64,000 nt of DNA. It comes from Prostheceraeus crozeri. Taxonomy: Eukaryota > Platyhelminthes > Polycladida > Euryleptidae. The stretch is taken from assembly GCA_907163375.1 (NCBI GenBank), contig CAJQUW010005372.1:30271-94270 (forward strand), written 5' to 3'. The position numbers were made by a program, and so were the translations under genes. The notes under the pieces are model-generated. The model was given only the letters and a program-made list of their open reading frames with translations. It searched no databases and had not been told where the DNA came from. Below, piece after piece: positions 54,701 through 63,020 of this stretch (positions are counted from its first letter, which is position 1; every line of letters starts with the position of its first letter).

Positions 54701-57700
54701 ATCAGTTTTTCTTTAATTGAACACATTCGCTCAACTAGTCTGCTGGCTAAATTTATGATAGCGCAGAGCATAATATGCTATTATATATATTATAGCATAT
54801 TATGCCATGAAAAACATGTACGGTGAATTATGAAATAATTATAATTAATGGAGCATATGGAGTGAATGATGCGTGCTCAGTCCGACGGCCGACTGCTGGT
54901 GTTGTATACAAGCGTGTTGAATACGCAGTGCATGTAGGCCTATGCACCTCCACAATTGTAGAAAAATTCTTTTTAAATGATAATCGTTTAATTCGTGGAG
55001 CATAGAAATATGAACGAATTATGAGAAAGACATCTTATTCATCAAATGATAGAGATCTGATGAAATATTTGGTCGATCTGTCAAAATTCAATTGGAAGTA
55101 AAAAGGCAAAATCCAGTTGCTGTAGTAAATTGTACTGCGCATTACAATGCTCCAGATTGATTGAGGTGGGTGACCTGCAGATGATTGCCTGCAATGGTGA
55201 CACGCTTCTGACGGTCCCACGCTGACTCAGGAATGAGTCATATGGATCGTCGTGGCACCACTTTTTGAGGAATGGCAAGGCGAGGTCACCACTTGAGCTG
55301 ATCCATGCACAATAAAACCATTACATAGCAAGTGACGGAACAGAATGGATCAATATTAGCTTCTCTGGCCATAGTGATGCCAATAGCGCGGCGATTCCAT
55401 TCAAATTGGCTCTCATCAGCTGTAGGCCAATATGTCAACACAGGGAGAATGCATTGATTGAAGGTGTGTCTCTTAAGACACAGTGGTTGTTACTCTTGAA
55501 TACATCTTTTGCACGATTAAATTCTTGCCATGCTTGTATACATCTCCTACTGATTTCCTTAGCGATGTTGCTGCTCATGCTTACTAAGTGACCAAGGTAA
55601 ATATATTCTTGAACCTCTTCTATCTGCACGTTGTCGACACTGACCGGTTCCGAGATAACACTTGTTTTCATGATTTTCGCTTTGTCTGCAATTATTGTTA
55701 GTCCTCTTTGTTTACTTAGCCAATCGCATTTTAATGTCTATCATCCGGTCGAATAATCATCATTCAATATTGTTTAGAAATGTCTTGTATTTGAAATTAA
55801 TGTGAATTTTTAATTTAGTGCGATAATTCAATTATGTTTTTTGCCTGTTACCATGCATATCGATTGTCATTTCATCAGCGTGGCAATTGCATCAGTTGTG
55901 GAAGTGCTGGCTGTGCTCCGATGGGTCACTACACTGATAGATGGTCACCACAGAACGGAGTCACTGGGGTAAAGATGTACTTGGACACCAAGGATTCCAA
56001 AGACTTTTGTCGTAAGTATTTTTTTCACTTTTCCCGAATAGTTTAAAAACATGAATCATCAAATCGATGTTAGAATAATTAATCTTACTACATGATTTTC
56101 AAACATTTTAAAATATGACCCTCTAGGTTTAAACTTTTAGTAAAACTTGTTAGTAGCATAGATGTACAACTATGATAATTGCTTATGGTTACAGTATAGC
56201 ATTACATGGTCTATACATTAGCATTTAAATAGATATGCACATACAGTACCGGTGCATGTATACATAGATAGTACAAATTTATGACCCATCATAGAATCAA
56301 AAGCAAAGTTTGCTACTGCCGATTGCTTTCGGCCACTACGGCGGATTTTCAAGGCAAACTGAATTAACAAAATTTACATAAAATATTGTAGATATCAAAA
56401 TGATGCACAGACATCAAGAGGCATCTAGGGATGGACAAAATGCACGGATTTACACAGCTTCCTTGGACTTTCTGTCCAAGCGATTTGTTTGTGTCCTAGC
56501 GAGTTCCTGGAGGGTCATAATTTTATATTGTCATTTCCCATTTGGTTTTCTATTGATTCATTATACACAGATATGTACATAGTATATAATTACATAACAG
56601 CTCATTGTTACAGTATTACATTGAATATGCTTCAGTAAGTCCAGAATTATGTGTCAAGGTTGTGCAGAAATCTTCAATCCAAGGATTCGCGCTAAGAAGG
56701 TTTAGGAATACGAGTAATTAATGTGAATCTGCAAAAATACCAAATGCCATTTTTTCGTGGGGATTGATTAAATTTTTTAAAGACATATTAGGCAATGATA
56801 CAGAACGTTCTTATATCGATAGCATTATCATTTATTATGGAATTTACGAAGCGCAGAATTGAGCCACTATTAGAACAGAAATTAAATATTGATATTACTT
56901 TTTTAGCACTGAAATTTGCTACAACTTCATTATGACACCACTTTTGCTATTTATAACTTCTGTCTAAAACATCACTGCATCTACATATGATCTGTTCATT
57001 ATACGAGGCATTGATGGTAAATATCTATAGTCACGCTAAAAAGTACCTTCAATCAAAGCTAAATAGCTGTTCATGTCAATTTTCAGTTGCATTGGTATTT
57101 TTAGTCACTTACAAAATTCAGAATTCGCGTGACCCGATTGGATTCTTTCTATTTAAGCGCGGTTATAGTGTAATGTGGTCTGTAAACTGTTCATGATGTC
57201 TGCTACGACCGTTTTATCCGAGAAATATGTGAAACATGATAAATAGCATCATTGGAAGTATATTGTAAATTTATCAACTTTTTGATCTATTTTTTTAAAA
57301 ATGTCTGTCAAATATATATCGATGCAAATGATGAAATGGAATAATGCATAATGCTATGAAAGAAACATAAAATCTGGGAATAGGCCAAGTGCTTATTTCG
57401 ATAGAAAATATGGAAAGTCTACAAATTATATAAATGATGCCTAGTAAATAAATGCAGCAAAGCATGAATTATAAAATATGCATAACTTGTAAACATTTTA
57501 TATTTTCTATCGAAAAAAACACTTGGCATATTCCCAGATTTTATATTTCTTTTACAATGCATGGTCAAGGCACTTTTTATACAATTTTCTGAATATCTTC
57601 CTGCATATGCGGCTGCTCAAGACAAGTAACAAGAATAACTTTCACACAAAATAAACAATGTGCAATAAATTTCATTGTATTGCATGCAATAATATCTAAT

Positions 57701-59575
57701 AATTCAAAAATTATTATTGTATAAAAATGATTTGATAATTTGATTCTTCAATGAGATGAATACATATACATCATCTTCAACAGGATTTCATAATGTTATT
57801 CGAATAGAAACAAAAGACGATCCAGATTCTCGCGAGGAGCGTGCCAAGCTTTATATTATTTTATATGGACGTCGAGGAATTTCACAAGAGCTGGAGCTGA
57901 CTGAAAAGTAAGCGAAATTTGCTGACACATTATAAGTGCATACACATTGAAAATATGTTCGCGCAATTTTCGTGTAATACGCGAGTTCAACAATTTCTAT
58001 ATACGTGCTCATCCACATCTCACTTAAATGTGTGTTAATATGCACGAATTCACGTGTTACCGGGTACTCTATTCCCTTTCCTCAAAACACGTTGAGCGTG
58101 TATATAATTTTACAACTTAATTTCATGTAAGGATTAAAGCAAAAGAAGGTGACATTTACGAACTGTTATTAAGATACATAGATAATTCCCCATGTACACA
58201 AAGGAATATAAATGCTTAAAATATTTCTTGTATTGAAATTTATAAGTAGTAAAGAACAGCCGCCTGTTATCGAACGAGAAAATCCTTGAAAAATCATTTA
58301 ATTCGATTTAGAACCTCAAAATCATGCCTATGTTTTTAAAAGGAAGAATTCAAAATGTAACAAAGAGTTTTTGCAATCCTTTGAAAATGATCAACGTCAC
58401 ATTGAAATGTTTTAACAGGCATTGGGAAAATAAAACTGGTAAATGGAAACTGTGCATGTACAATTATACAGTGAAAACACAGCACACAGTTAGTATCATT
58501 AGAAAACATAGCAAGTGGTCAACACTACATAGATAAAGGTCAAAATTGAGCAACGTGACAGCGTTGAGTCTAGATAAAAATACAGTCGTCTCTGATATAA
58601 GCGACACCTTGAAACCAGCTGTTGTCATCGCTTGTATCGAGAGTCGACTGTATTGCACACAAGCGCAGAATGAAGCACAGAAGAAAGCTGGGGCGACCGC
58701 GCAGGAACACTGTTTGGCTAACTGACAGTAAGATTCAGCTATTGAAATTACTTGTCACTTACAACTCACTATGGTTTCTAGAAAGCACCAACGTGCTGAG
58801 CATGCGTCATTGGTAAAGCACGAATGATCTTGACATAAACACTGAAACTTTTCTCATCCGATGTAATCATCATGACATCCGCCCCTTCAAAAATCCTGGT
58901 AACGGTCATGGTATTGGCAATTGTGCATAAATTCGAAGTATTTCTTTTCATTTCAGACCTACTTTGATTCGTGGTTCCAGCAGATACCAGTACTTGATCA
59001 AACTGACAGAATCGTATGGAGAAATCTATAGAATTGTTTTCAAATGGACACATGAGTGGACGGTGACACAGCCAGGGACTCTTCCAGTTTTCAGAACTCC
59101 AAAGATAAATATTTCTTCAATCAAGGTTTTTGTGGGAATAGAGAATGCTGAGTGAGTGCGAAATTATTTCTACAATATCAACCATTAAAGTTTTGCTGAG
59201 GTCAAAAGAAGAAATTCTGCATTCAATACAGTAGGCCAAAAATAAAGATTAAATGCCGTAGATTACCGTACATTCGGTAAGAAACAAACGAAACCAGTGA
59301 ATCTTAAACTACCTTGGAACATATATGTGGATTTTCTTTTGAAGAACATCTATCAATCATAAGAGCAATTCAAAACTGCAAATCTTGTTCCAGCATTTTT
59401 GAAAATCTAGTTGGCCCACTGAAATTTTCGTCCCTTCTAAAATTTTTATTTTGTTAATATTCATGATTTATTATTCAACCTTTATTTTTGCAGGTACACC
59501 TTCTGTGGAGATGGACAAGGCCTTACTGATGGTACACTTAAAAGCATGTACAAATCAAATTCAAACCACTGCTGA
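24625..59575 (+). CDS. Pancreatic-type triacylglycerol lipase, 11 exons, 505 aa
   Basis: Secreted lipase of the vertebrate pancreatic lipase family that hydrolyses triglyceride ester bonds. Eleven exons, all with GT-AG boundaries, total 1518 bp and join in phase into 505 codons plus stop. Order: signal peptide (about residues 1-17), alpha/beta-hydrolase domain, PLAT/C2-like domain (about 373 to the end). Catalytic Ser189 sits in GHSLG, Asp213 in GMDPAGP and His298 in CDHLRVY. The Ser-Asp spacing of 24 residues equals that of human pancreatic lipase. The calcium-site stretch [16 protein letters not shown] is intact. The lid loop between C273 and C296 is full length, which favours a true lipase over short-lid phospholipase relatives. 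Introns reach 7.5 kb and hold most of the mobile DNA in this window. The first exon is joined by phase and signal-peptide logic only, so it is the least certain. Confidence 0.92.
25121..25269. repeat. Short dispersed repeat, inverted copy
   Basis: Reverse-complement counterpart of 13480-13628, inside lipase intron 1. A weaker relative (CTGTAAACCG...CCTACAAAATTACTGACAAA) lies just upstream at about 24841-24950. Confidence 0.7.
25856..26500. repeat. Dispersed 0.7 kb repeat, copy 2
   Basis: Second copy of 1906-2602, in lipase intron 1, same orientation. It lacks a ~53-bp internal segment and shares the TATA-like box and initiator matches near 26400-26450. Beyond GACGAGCGGG at 26500 the two copies stop matching. 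Confidence 0.7.
26501..29844. other. Lipase intron 1, unassigned part
   Basis: AT-rich intronic sequence with no conserved exon or complete mobile element visible. Confidence 0.45.
29847..31205 (+). mobile_element. Tc1-like transposon with both TIRs
   Basis: The left end starts CAGATTGTTTCATAAAAAAT and the right end is the reverse complement of CAGTCCGTTTCATAAAAAGT. The terminal 34 bases agree at 28 positions. TA flanks both ends (29845-29846 and 31206-31207), the Tc1/mariner target site. The element is 1359 bp, short for Tc1, because the transposase gene has lost its middle. It lies inside lipase intron 1 in the gene's orientation. Confidence 0.93.
30350..31042 (+). pseudogene. Tc1-like transposase, internally deleted
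   Basis: The first 117-codon frame (30350-30703) has the paired-type helix-turn-helix DNA-binding region ([11 protein letters not shown]...VHRW) and a [12 protein letters not shown] basic hook. The region with the first catalytic Asp is deleted. A short second frame holds MDDNATCH, the second catalytic Asp motif. After another frame change, [11 protein letters not shown] supplies the third acidic residue and the protein runs to the stop at 31042. DNA-binding ends survive but the DDE core does not, so it cannot be an active transposase. Confidence 0.9.
31644..31927 (+). CDS. Lipase exon 2
   Basis: Residues 28-122. Acceptor CTACAG, donor GTAAGT. Encodes [14 protein letters not shown], the paired-cysteine N-terminus of pancreatic lipases, and the KTRFIIHGF strand whose HGF belongs to the oxyanion region. 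Confidence 0.92.
31993..32139 (+). CDS. Lipase exon 3
   Basis: Residues 123-171, phase 0 at both ends. Contains [19 protein letters not shown] and [13 protein letters not shown], matching the strand before the nucleophile elbow. Confidence 0.92.
32140..33090. other. Lipase intron 3
   Basis: 951 bp, strongly AT-rich, ending in CTGCAG. It holds no recognisable element. Confidence 0.6.
33091..33208 (+). CDS. Lipase exon 4 (catalytic serine)
   Basis: Residues 172-210 plus one base. Contains [20 protein letters not shown]; the nucleophile Ser189 is in GHSLG. Ends in phase 1 at GTAATT. Confidence 0.95.
33876..34066 (-). mobile_element. tRNA-derived SINE, copy B
   Basis: On the minus strand, A box TGGCCTAGTGAAG (33984-33996) precedes a canonical B box GGTTCGATTCC (33942-33952) at tRNA spacing. 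Flanking sequence matches copy A at 9888-10057 on both sides. Located in lipase intron 4, antisense to the gene. Confidence 0.75.
34200..35160 (+). mobile_element. 5'-truncated LINE with RT YADD motif
   Basis: [13 protein letters not shown] starts at 34228, directly after a TGA where Arg is usual. [11 protein letters not shown] gives the catalytic Asp pair of reverse transcriptase, then comes [19 protein letters not shown] second in-frame TGA (34678-34680) separates it from the C-terminal connection IMEYCAPLF...[11 protein letters not shown], which ends at 35022. The 3' end is a (GATTATT)-type tail near 35140-35160. Non-LTR retrotransposon of the Jockey/CR1 group, inactive. Confidence 0.88.
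35166..37248. other. Lipase intron 4, unassigned part
   Basis: Mostly unremarkable. About 35990-36165 is CpG-containing, with TTTTCGCGAATTTCGCG near one side and GTCGCGAAAATTTCGTGG near the other, a degenerate fold-back that may be another MITE. A 90-codon ORF at 36710-36982 is unsupported. Confidence 0.4.
37249..37345 (+). mobile_element. tRNA-like SINE head or tRNA pseudogene
   Basis: CAGCGCACTTGGCAGAGCAC (37256 onward) resembles tRNA positions 9-27 including the A box. GGTTCGAGTTC (37300-37310) is the B box. The T-stem and acceptor stem do not pair properly, so this is not a working tRNA. It is unlike the SINE family at 9888 and 33876. Confidence 0.6.
37965..38081 (+). CDS. Lipase exon 5 (catalytic aspartate)
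   Basis: Residues 211-249 plus one base of 250. GMDPAGPYF holds Asp213. [16 protein letters not shown] is the calcium-binding loop typical of the family. Acceptor TTGCAG, donor GTAAGA. Confidence 0.95.
38082..41022. other. Lipase intron 5, 5' part
   Basis: No assigned element. Low-complexity AT-rich runs occur near 39080-39130 and 39830. ORFs here are short and unsupported. Confidence 0.4.
41023..41537 (-). pseudogene. Tc1/IS630-type transposase fragment (RGGAR group)
   Basis: Three minus-strand frames in succession. The first runs from a Met at 41537 through [16 protein letters not shown] and [16 protein letters not shown], an N-terminal helix-turn-helix. The second is [20 protein letters not shown] with [20 protein letters not shown] (41170-41373). 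The third is [20 protein letters not shown] up to IFVDES, the first catalytic Asp motif, then a stop at 41023. The remaining catalytic part is absent. It differs from the Tc1 element in intron 1. Confidence 0.85.
41538..43939. other. Lipase intron 5, 3' part
   Basis: No recognised element or exon. Minus-strand ORF 42768-43031 has no family features. Confidence 0.4.
43940..44056 (+). CDS. Lipase exon 6
   Basis: Residues 250-288 plus one base. Encodes [18 protein letters not shown] and the first half of the lid after C273. The donor chosen is G|GTTCGT, a weak site. The nearby GTAACT four bases on would break the frame with exon 7. Confidence 0.88.
44057..45740. other. Lipase intron 6, 5' part
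   Basis: AT-rich, no recognised element. The 109-codon minus-strand ORF at 44326-44655 is hydrophobic but unsupported. Confidence 0.4.
45741..46880 (-). mobile_element. Degraded element of the GGGGCACATTGAACCAC family
   Basis: The motif GGGGCACATTGAACCAC or a close variant occurs at 45763-45780 and 45784-45800, and inverted at 45741-45755, 46512-46529 and 46854-46870. The right edge ends ATTCTCCCCTACT, the inverse of the terminus seen at 3219-3245. This suggests a transposon with subterminal repeats whose left end is lost. No transposase is visible. Confidence 0.45.
46923..46956. repeat. 34-bp perfect hairpin
   Basis: Arms GTCCTGTTGTATG and CATACAACAGGAC around eight bases. Located in lipase intron 6. 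Confidence 0.8.
46957..48204. other. Lipase intron 6, 3' part
   Basis: Two overlapping plus-strand ORFs (47434-47637 and 47483-47902) lie in less AT-rich sequence. I recognise neither. They may be a remnant of a mobile element. Confidence 0.35.
48205..48323 (+). CDS. Lipase exon 7 (catalytic histidine)
   Basis: Residues 289-328. [12 protein letters not shown] holds the lid-closing C296 and catalytic His298. Acceptor TTGTAG, donor GTAAGA, phase 0 exit. Confidence 0.95.
48324..49379. other. Lipase intron 7, 5' part
   Basis: No recognised element. Overlapping short ORFs on both strands near 48754-49142 look like chance. Confidence 0.4.
49380..50190. repeat. Old duplicated segment, copy in lipase intron 7
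   Basis: Block A (about 49380-49510) matches 59765-59890 and block B (about 49540-50190) matches 60905-61535, same order and strand. Shared runs include GCGGAAATTAAG, AACCCATCGAATTGCTAATT and TTTGCATATCTCACAT. Divergence is considerable, with many indels. Confidence 0.75.
50583..50759. mobile_element. MITE with ~73-bp inverted arms
   Basis: Starts AAGGTCCATTCACA and ends with its reverse complement. The arms (50583-50655 and 50687-50759) pair with scattered mismatches through TCAGAATTT and AACCTTAAT. It is GC-rich against its surroundings. No target duplication is clear. Confidence 0.75.
51386..51684. repeat. ~300-bp imperfect inverted repeat
   Basis: GATGTCCTCAGACTTCAACA near the left end pairs with TGTTGAAGTCTGAAGACATC near the right. 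Inner parts share GCAGAGCACGTC in direct orientation (about 51501 and 51582). Possibly a decayed fold-back element. Confidence 0.5.
51685..54767. other. Lipase intron 7, middle part
   Basis: No exon or complete element seen. ACACGTGT recurs several times near 53318-53360, a small cluster of E-box-like palindromes. Confidence 0.4.
54768..54805. repeat. AT-rich 38-bp hairpin
   Basis: Arms GCATAATATGCTAT and ATAGCATATTATGC flank ten A/T bases. The sequence could extrude a cruciform. Confidence 0.75.
55413..55745 (-). pseudogene. RTE-like reverse transcriptase fragment
   Basis: On the minus strand, [17 protein letters not shown] leads into [18 protein letters not shown] and [20 protein letters not shown] frameshift gives [12 protein letters not shown]. 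This is the order in the thumb region of RTE-type and related endonuclease-RT elements. Truncated at both ends, antisense in lipase intron 7. Confidence 0.8.
55879..56011 (+). CDS. Lipase exon 8
   Basis: Residues 329-372 plus one base. [16 protein letters not shown] matches the cysteine-rich end of the hydrolase domain. [14 protein letters not shown] is the hinge into the PLAT domain. Acceptor CATCAG, donor GTAAGT. Confidence 0.92.
56012..57358. other. Lipase intron 8, unassigned part
   Basis: AT-rich intron sequence. No conserved exon or element recognised. Confidence 0.4.
57359..57551. mobile_element. MITE with ~53-bp inverted arms
   Basis: The arm starting GAAAGAAACATAAAATCTGG, with TTTCGATAGAAAATAT at its inner end, pairs with 57499-57551. 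Similarity continues outward through AATGCAT. The spacer is AT-rich and noncoding. It lies about 230 bp before exon 9. Confidence 0.75.
57784..57907 (+). CDS. Lipase exon 9 (PLAT start)
   Basis: Residues 373-413 plus two bases. [12 protein letters not shown] and [14 protein letters not shown] match the first strands of the PLAT domain of pancreatic lipases, which binds colipase in vertebrates. Acceptor CAACAG, donor GTAAGC. Confidence 0.92.
58583..58650. mobile_element. Tc1/mariner-type MITE flanked by TA
   Basis: 68-bp fold-back beginning CAGTCGTCTCTGATATAAGC and ending with its near complement (CGATACAAGCGATG on the opposite strand). TA lies on both sides. Located in lipase intron 9. Confidence 0.75.
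58957..59151 (+). CDS. Lipase exon 10 (PLAT)
   Basis: Residues 414-478 plus two bases. Contains [18 protein letters not shown] and [13 protein letters not shown], the later PLAT strands. Acceptor TTTCAG, donor GTGAGT. Confidence 0.92.
59494..59575 (+). CDS. Lipase exon 11 (C-terminus)
   Basis: Residues 479-505 and the TGA stop. YTFCGDGQ corresponds to the FNFC segment of vertebrate lipases. The terminal Cys505 is also conserved, as the partner of the C-terminal disulfide. No AATAAA was found close downstream. Confidence 0.9.
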
Positions 59576-59764
59576 TTTTAATTAGAATTCTTTGTACATC
59601 ACATTCGACTTTTTGATTGATGATATTATTATTTTGGGCATGATATTAAGGCTCACTGGTACGACACAAATCTTTCACGAATCATCGTATTTATCATGAC
59701 AATTCTAATTTCTCTTGATTCTGTTATGATGATAATAATAATAATATAATAATTACATCAAAAT

Positions 59765-61535
59765 ATTCTGTTTTTTGCGGAGAATACGTTTCTGCGTCTA
59801 AAAAATGTTTGATCATTATTTAAGAAGTTAAATTTTTGCCACTTATGCCTGGGCTTATACACGAGCGACGTGCAGCCCCTATAAAGGGAGTTCACGTTGA
59901 TCCCACTGATTACTATTTGAGAACTAAAATCACCTTTTATACTTAAATACACTGTCGAATTCAAGTATTGTCACTGATTATAACTATGCGAGCGTGTTTG
60001 AAATGCAGCAAAGAAATCAAACCAAATGCTCACTTCAGAGGCCGAACACATGTTGTAACGTTTGAAAAATGAGTGACAAGCCTATTCAATGATTGACTTC
60101 TGTCGATATGCCTCATAGCAAGCTTTCCAAACAGACTTTCATGCGAGTAGGTATGTGAAACTGTTGTGACGCTTCGCTGATGGAAGGTGACTTCATCGCA
60201 AAGGAAAATGTGCTGCACAAAAATTAGGATACAATCGTTGTCGTTACTCGTTGAAGTGTGACCCAACAGAATTTAAATCATCTCAGTCTTCCAGGCTGCA
60301 ATTCTTTAGTCGTGGTGAATTCCTATGGTCAAAGTCCATCTCCTTTAGTACGATGTGCCACTATGACTGGAGCCTGACGCTCCAATGCACAGAGTTCGTA
60401 CTCAAGTACGTGCTTTACCGCATTTTCTTTACCTTTAGATCAGATACGCTCCATGAGATCGCAGAGGAACCGATGGTCTCCAAGAATCAAGACTTTAGTT
60501 TCATAAGGTTAAAGCTATTGGCGATTCTTTTTTTTTTGATTTTTCAATAAACAATTGTCTTCACAGTTGAAAGCGAAGGAGAAAGACACTACGGCAGCTA
60601 GTTCTGCAGTTGTCAAATCTTTTCACTTCGCATAATAACTACAGAACAATGCCAAAACCAACAAATATTTTGTTTCTTTTCACCTAACCTAGGAGAATCA
60701 ATAGGTTATTCTATAAATTCAAGTTGTTGAATATGTCATCTCTGCCTTCAATTTCTATTTGCGAGTTAGAAGTTTGAATAATTTGCAGACAGATCGAATT
60801 AGTGAGGGTGTGTGTTATTGTTTTATCGACTGTTTTCTTTTAGACATCTTCATTACAAATCGGTTGGATCAAAGTGAACACACTTCATGAAACTTATAGG
60901 ATGTCAAAAGAAATGAACACTTACTAATAGATATCTTAATTAAGCGGAAATTAAGCTGATTATCAAAGAAATTCACGAACTGAACTGCACTATGATGCAA
61001 GTATTCATGGAAAAGTTGAGATCTTGTGATTGTTGACTGAGATTTCGTGTTTTTAGTTCAATTTTCAGTGGCATGATTTTATAATTCAGAAAATTTATGT
61101 TTCATTTCATGAATCTGAGAAGTAATGTAAGCCCATTTACATCTTCTAAGTCTAATTAAGATCATTTTCTTTGATTGTGCTATTTTGCGCTTTCAGAAGC
61201 AGGTACTTCGTGATATGATCACGTTTAAAATGCGCTTATTTAAATAGCTGAGCATTGATTAAAGTGATGGCAACCCATCGAATTGCTAATTCAACTTTGC
61301 TATATTGCTTTATTGCCTCTCCAAGGTTGTCATGACATGGAGGATTTGTAACTCTTCTTTCTTGTGCCAGATTAATCAATTGGTGTACATTTCTCCAAAC
61401 TGCAAACATTTGCATATCTCACATGTAGCAGGCCACTGGGTGTCAACTCAAGTTCATTTAATGAAATCGAAACTGCATGAACATTACGGATTTAATAAAG
61501 GCTCAGTTGCTACTCTACCTAATTATCCTTAATAC
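59765..61535. repeat. Old duplicated segment, copy downstream of lipase
   Basis: Counterpart of 49380-50190: block A at 59765-59890, block B at 60905-61535. Between them are about 1 kb of sequence not present in the intron copy. That insert includes ORF 60251-60550, which I do not recognise. Confidence 0.7.
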
Positions 61536-61635
61536 TCTAAGACTCTGATATTTTCACAACCTCCAGACAAAGAGAGAGTCAGTAATGGGTAAAAGACCGT
61601 TCCAGGACACCATAAAATCAAAAAAATTAGTATCT

Positions 61636-61825
61636 TTAAAAACGACATAAATTCATAAATTTAGACCCTTTTTCAGGTTTTTAAGACCTAAATTCATGAA
61701 TTTGGTTCATTCAAAAAGTACCATTTTTTTCAAAAATGGTACAATTAAAAACGACATAAATTCATGAATTTAGGTCTTAAAAACCTGAAAAAGGGTCTAA
61801 ATTTATGAATTTATGTCGTTTTTAA
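61636..61825. repeat. Perfect 68-bp inverted repeat
   Basis: Arms 61636-61703 and 61758-61825 are exact reverse complements around a 54-base spacer. The spacer has its own hairpin (GTACCATTTTT paired with AAAAATGGTAC). Perfect identity suggests recent origin or active maintenance, as in terminal hairpins or gene conversion. Confidence 0.92.
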
Positions 61826-61894
61826 AAGTACCCAATTTTCAAATTTTTCAAAATCTCAAATTTGAGAATTACAATTTTTACCTTGAAAATCATG

Positions 61895-62200
61895 ACCGTT
61901 CTAGGACACCAAAAATCAGAAAAGTTAAGAATCTCAAATTTGTGAATTACAATTTTTACCTTGAAAATCATGACCGTTCTAGGACACTAAAAAAATATAA
62001 AAGTTGAGTATCTCAAATTTGAGAATTACAATTTTTACCTTGAAAATCATGACCGTTCTAGGACACCAAAAATCAGAAAAGTTAAGAATCTCAAATTTGT
62101 GAATTACAATTTTTACCTTGAAAATCATGACCGTTTCTAGGACACCGAAAACCCGGACACCGAAAAAATCATAAAAGTTAAGAATTTCAAATTTATGAAT
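61895..62200. repeat. 78-79 bp tandem array with dimer structure
   Basis: Units start ACCGTTCTAGGACACC at 61895, 61973, 62052 and ACCGTTTCTAGGACACC at 62130. Units 1 and 3 are identical over 78 bp while unit 2 differs, so the array is built of a 157-bp dimer. A partial unit lies outside the inverted repeat at 61592. Confidence 0.9.
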
Positions 62201-62295
62201 TTATCCATTTTTCAGGTTTTTAAAATATATCATGTGATTTGCGGGACATCTGAGATGTCTTCCAGGGCTTCGCTGTTAAAAATATTTCTTTAAAA

Positions 62296-62925
62296 ATGGA
62301 AGAAACAAAAGTGGAAGGAACTTCAGAAATGGATGAAACCGTAAGAATATATCCTTCATTATCATATGAAATGGATATTACAAAACACAAAGATAGAGTA
62401 CGTTATATGAAAGATAAGGAATCGCAATTATTACTTAGATTAGAACATTATAATAAATTAAGAAAGAGATGGAGTAAAGTTAAGAATGTAACACAAGGAA
62501 TTGGCATATTCTTAACAATAAGTTTAGGTACTTTAACAATTGTTATATCTTCAGGTGTTTTAGTAATTCCAGTAGTTGCTACAGCTTTAACAGGTACGGG
62601 TGTTTTTGCAACTTCACTTGCTACAATGTTAGAAAAATCTTTAATAACTAAGAAACGAAAATCATTAAAAACTAAGCATTTACATATTAAAGAAGTCTAT
62701 GATAAACTACACTACTACTTTCAAAGAGTATGTGATGATAATGTTATTACGTTCGATGAGATTGAAAAATTTGATCAAATAGCTAATGAAGTAAATCAAA
62801 TATCATTTCAATCACAGACAGAAAAAGTTAATGATAAAAATAAAAAGGATGGTAAAATTTCTAGTGATGGTAAAACTTTTATTGATGATAAAATTTTTAA
62901 TGAAGAAAATGATAAAATTTTTTAG
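62296..62925 (+). CDS. Virus-like membrane-associated protein, 209 aa
   Basis: The N-terminal third is charged and helical. A long hydrophobic, Gly/Thr-rich segment (about residues 70-115) could form one or two membrane helices. A second helical part follows with DDNVITFDEIEKF, which resembles an EF-hand-like or gene-family signature. The tail (about 175-209) is a Lys/Asp-rich repeat built on a ~15-base DNA period. I recall similar small proteins, hydrophobic core followed by an acidic ISDEEF-type motif, near packaging ATPases of Polinton-like viruses. Function unknown. The ATG is preceded by a stop-rich, A-rich leader. Confidence 0.75.
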   Translation: MEETKVEGTSEMDETVRIYPSLSYEMDITKHKDRVRYMKDKESQLLLRLEHYNKLRKRWSKVKNVTQGIGIFLTISLGTLTIVISSGVLVIPVVATALTGTGVFATSLATMLEKSLITKKRKSLKTKHLHIKEVYDKLHYYFQRVCDDNVITFDEIEKFDQIANEVNQISFQSQTEKVNDKNKKDGKISSDGKTFIDDKIFNEENDKIF

Positions 62926-63020
62926 AAGAGCTAAAAACTTTATTAGACAAAACTTTATTAAACAAAACTTAATACGAGAAAATTTTAAATGTGAAAACTT
63001 TAAACGTGAAAACTTTAAAC
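62825..63020 (+). repeat. Low-complexity ~15-bp repeat in two frames
   Basis: AAAACTTTAAACGTG and GATGATAAAATTTTT-type units repeat from the end of the 209-aa gene into the following sequence. The +1 frame stays open to 63121 and reads a chain of NF-containing blocks ending in KCFCCIPMLP. This may be a former C-terminal extension or an overlapping gene. Confidence 0.5.

Noticed and set aside
60030-60266. Minus-strand ORF with CDEVTFH as a mariner transposase motif
   Set aside because: Only one short motif fits. The following conserved residues are missing.
61895-62200. CRISPR array
   Set aside because: Contiguous 78-79 bp tandem units without unique spacers in a eukaryotic context.
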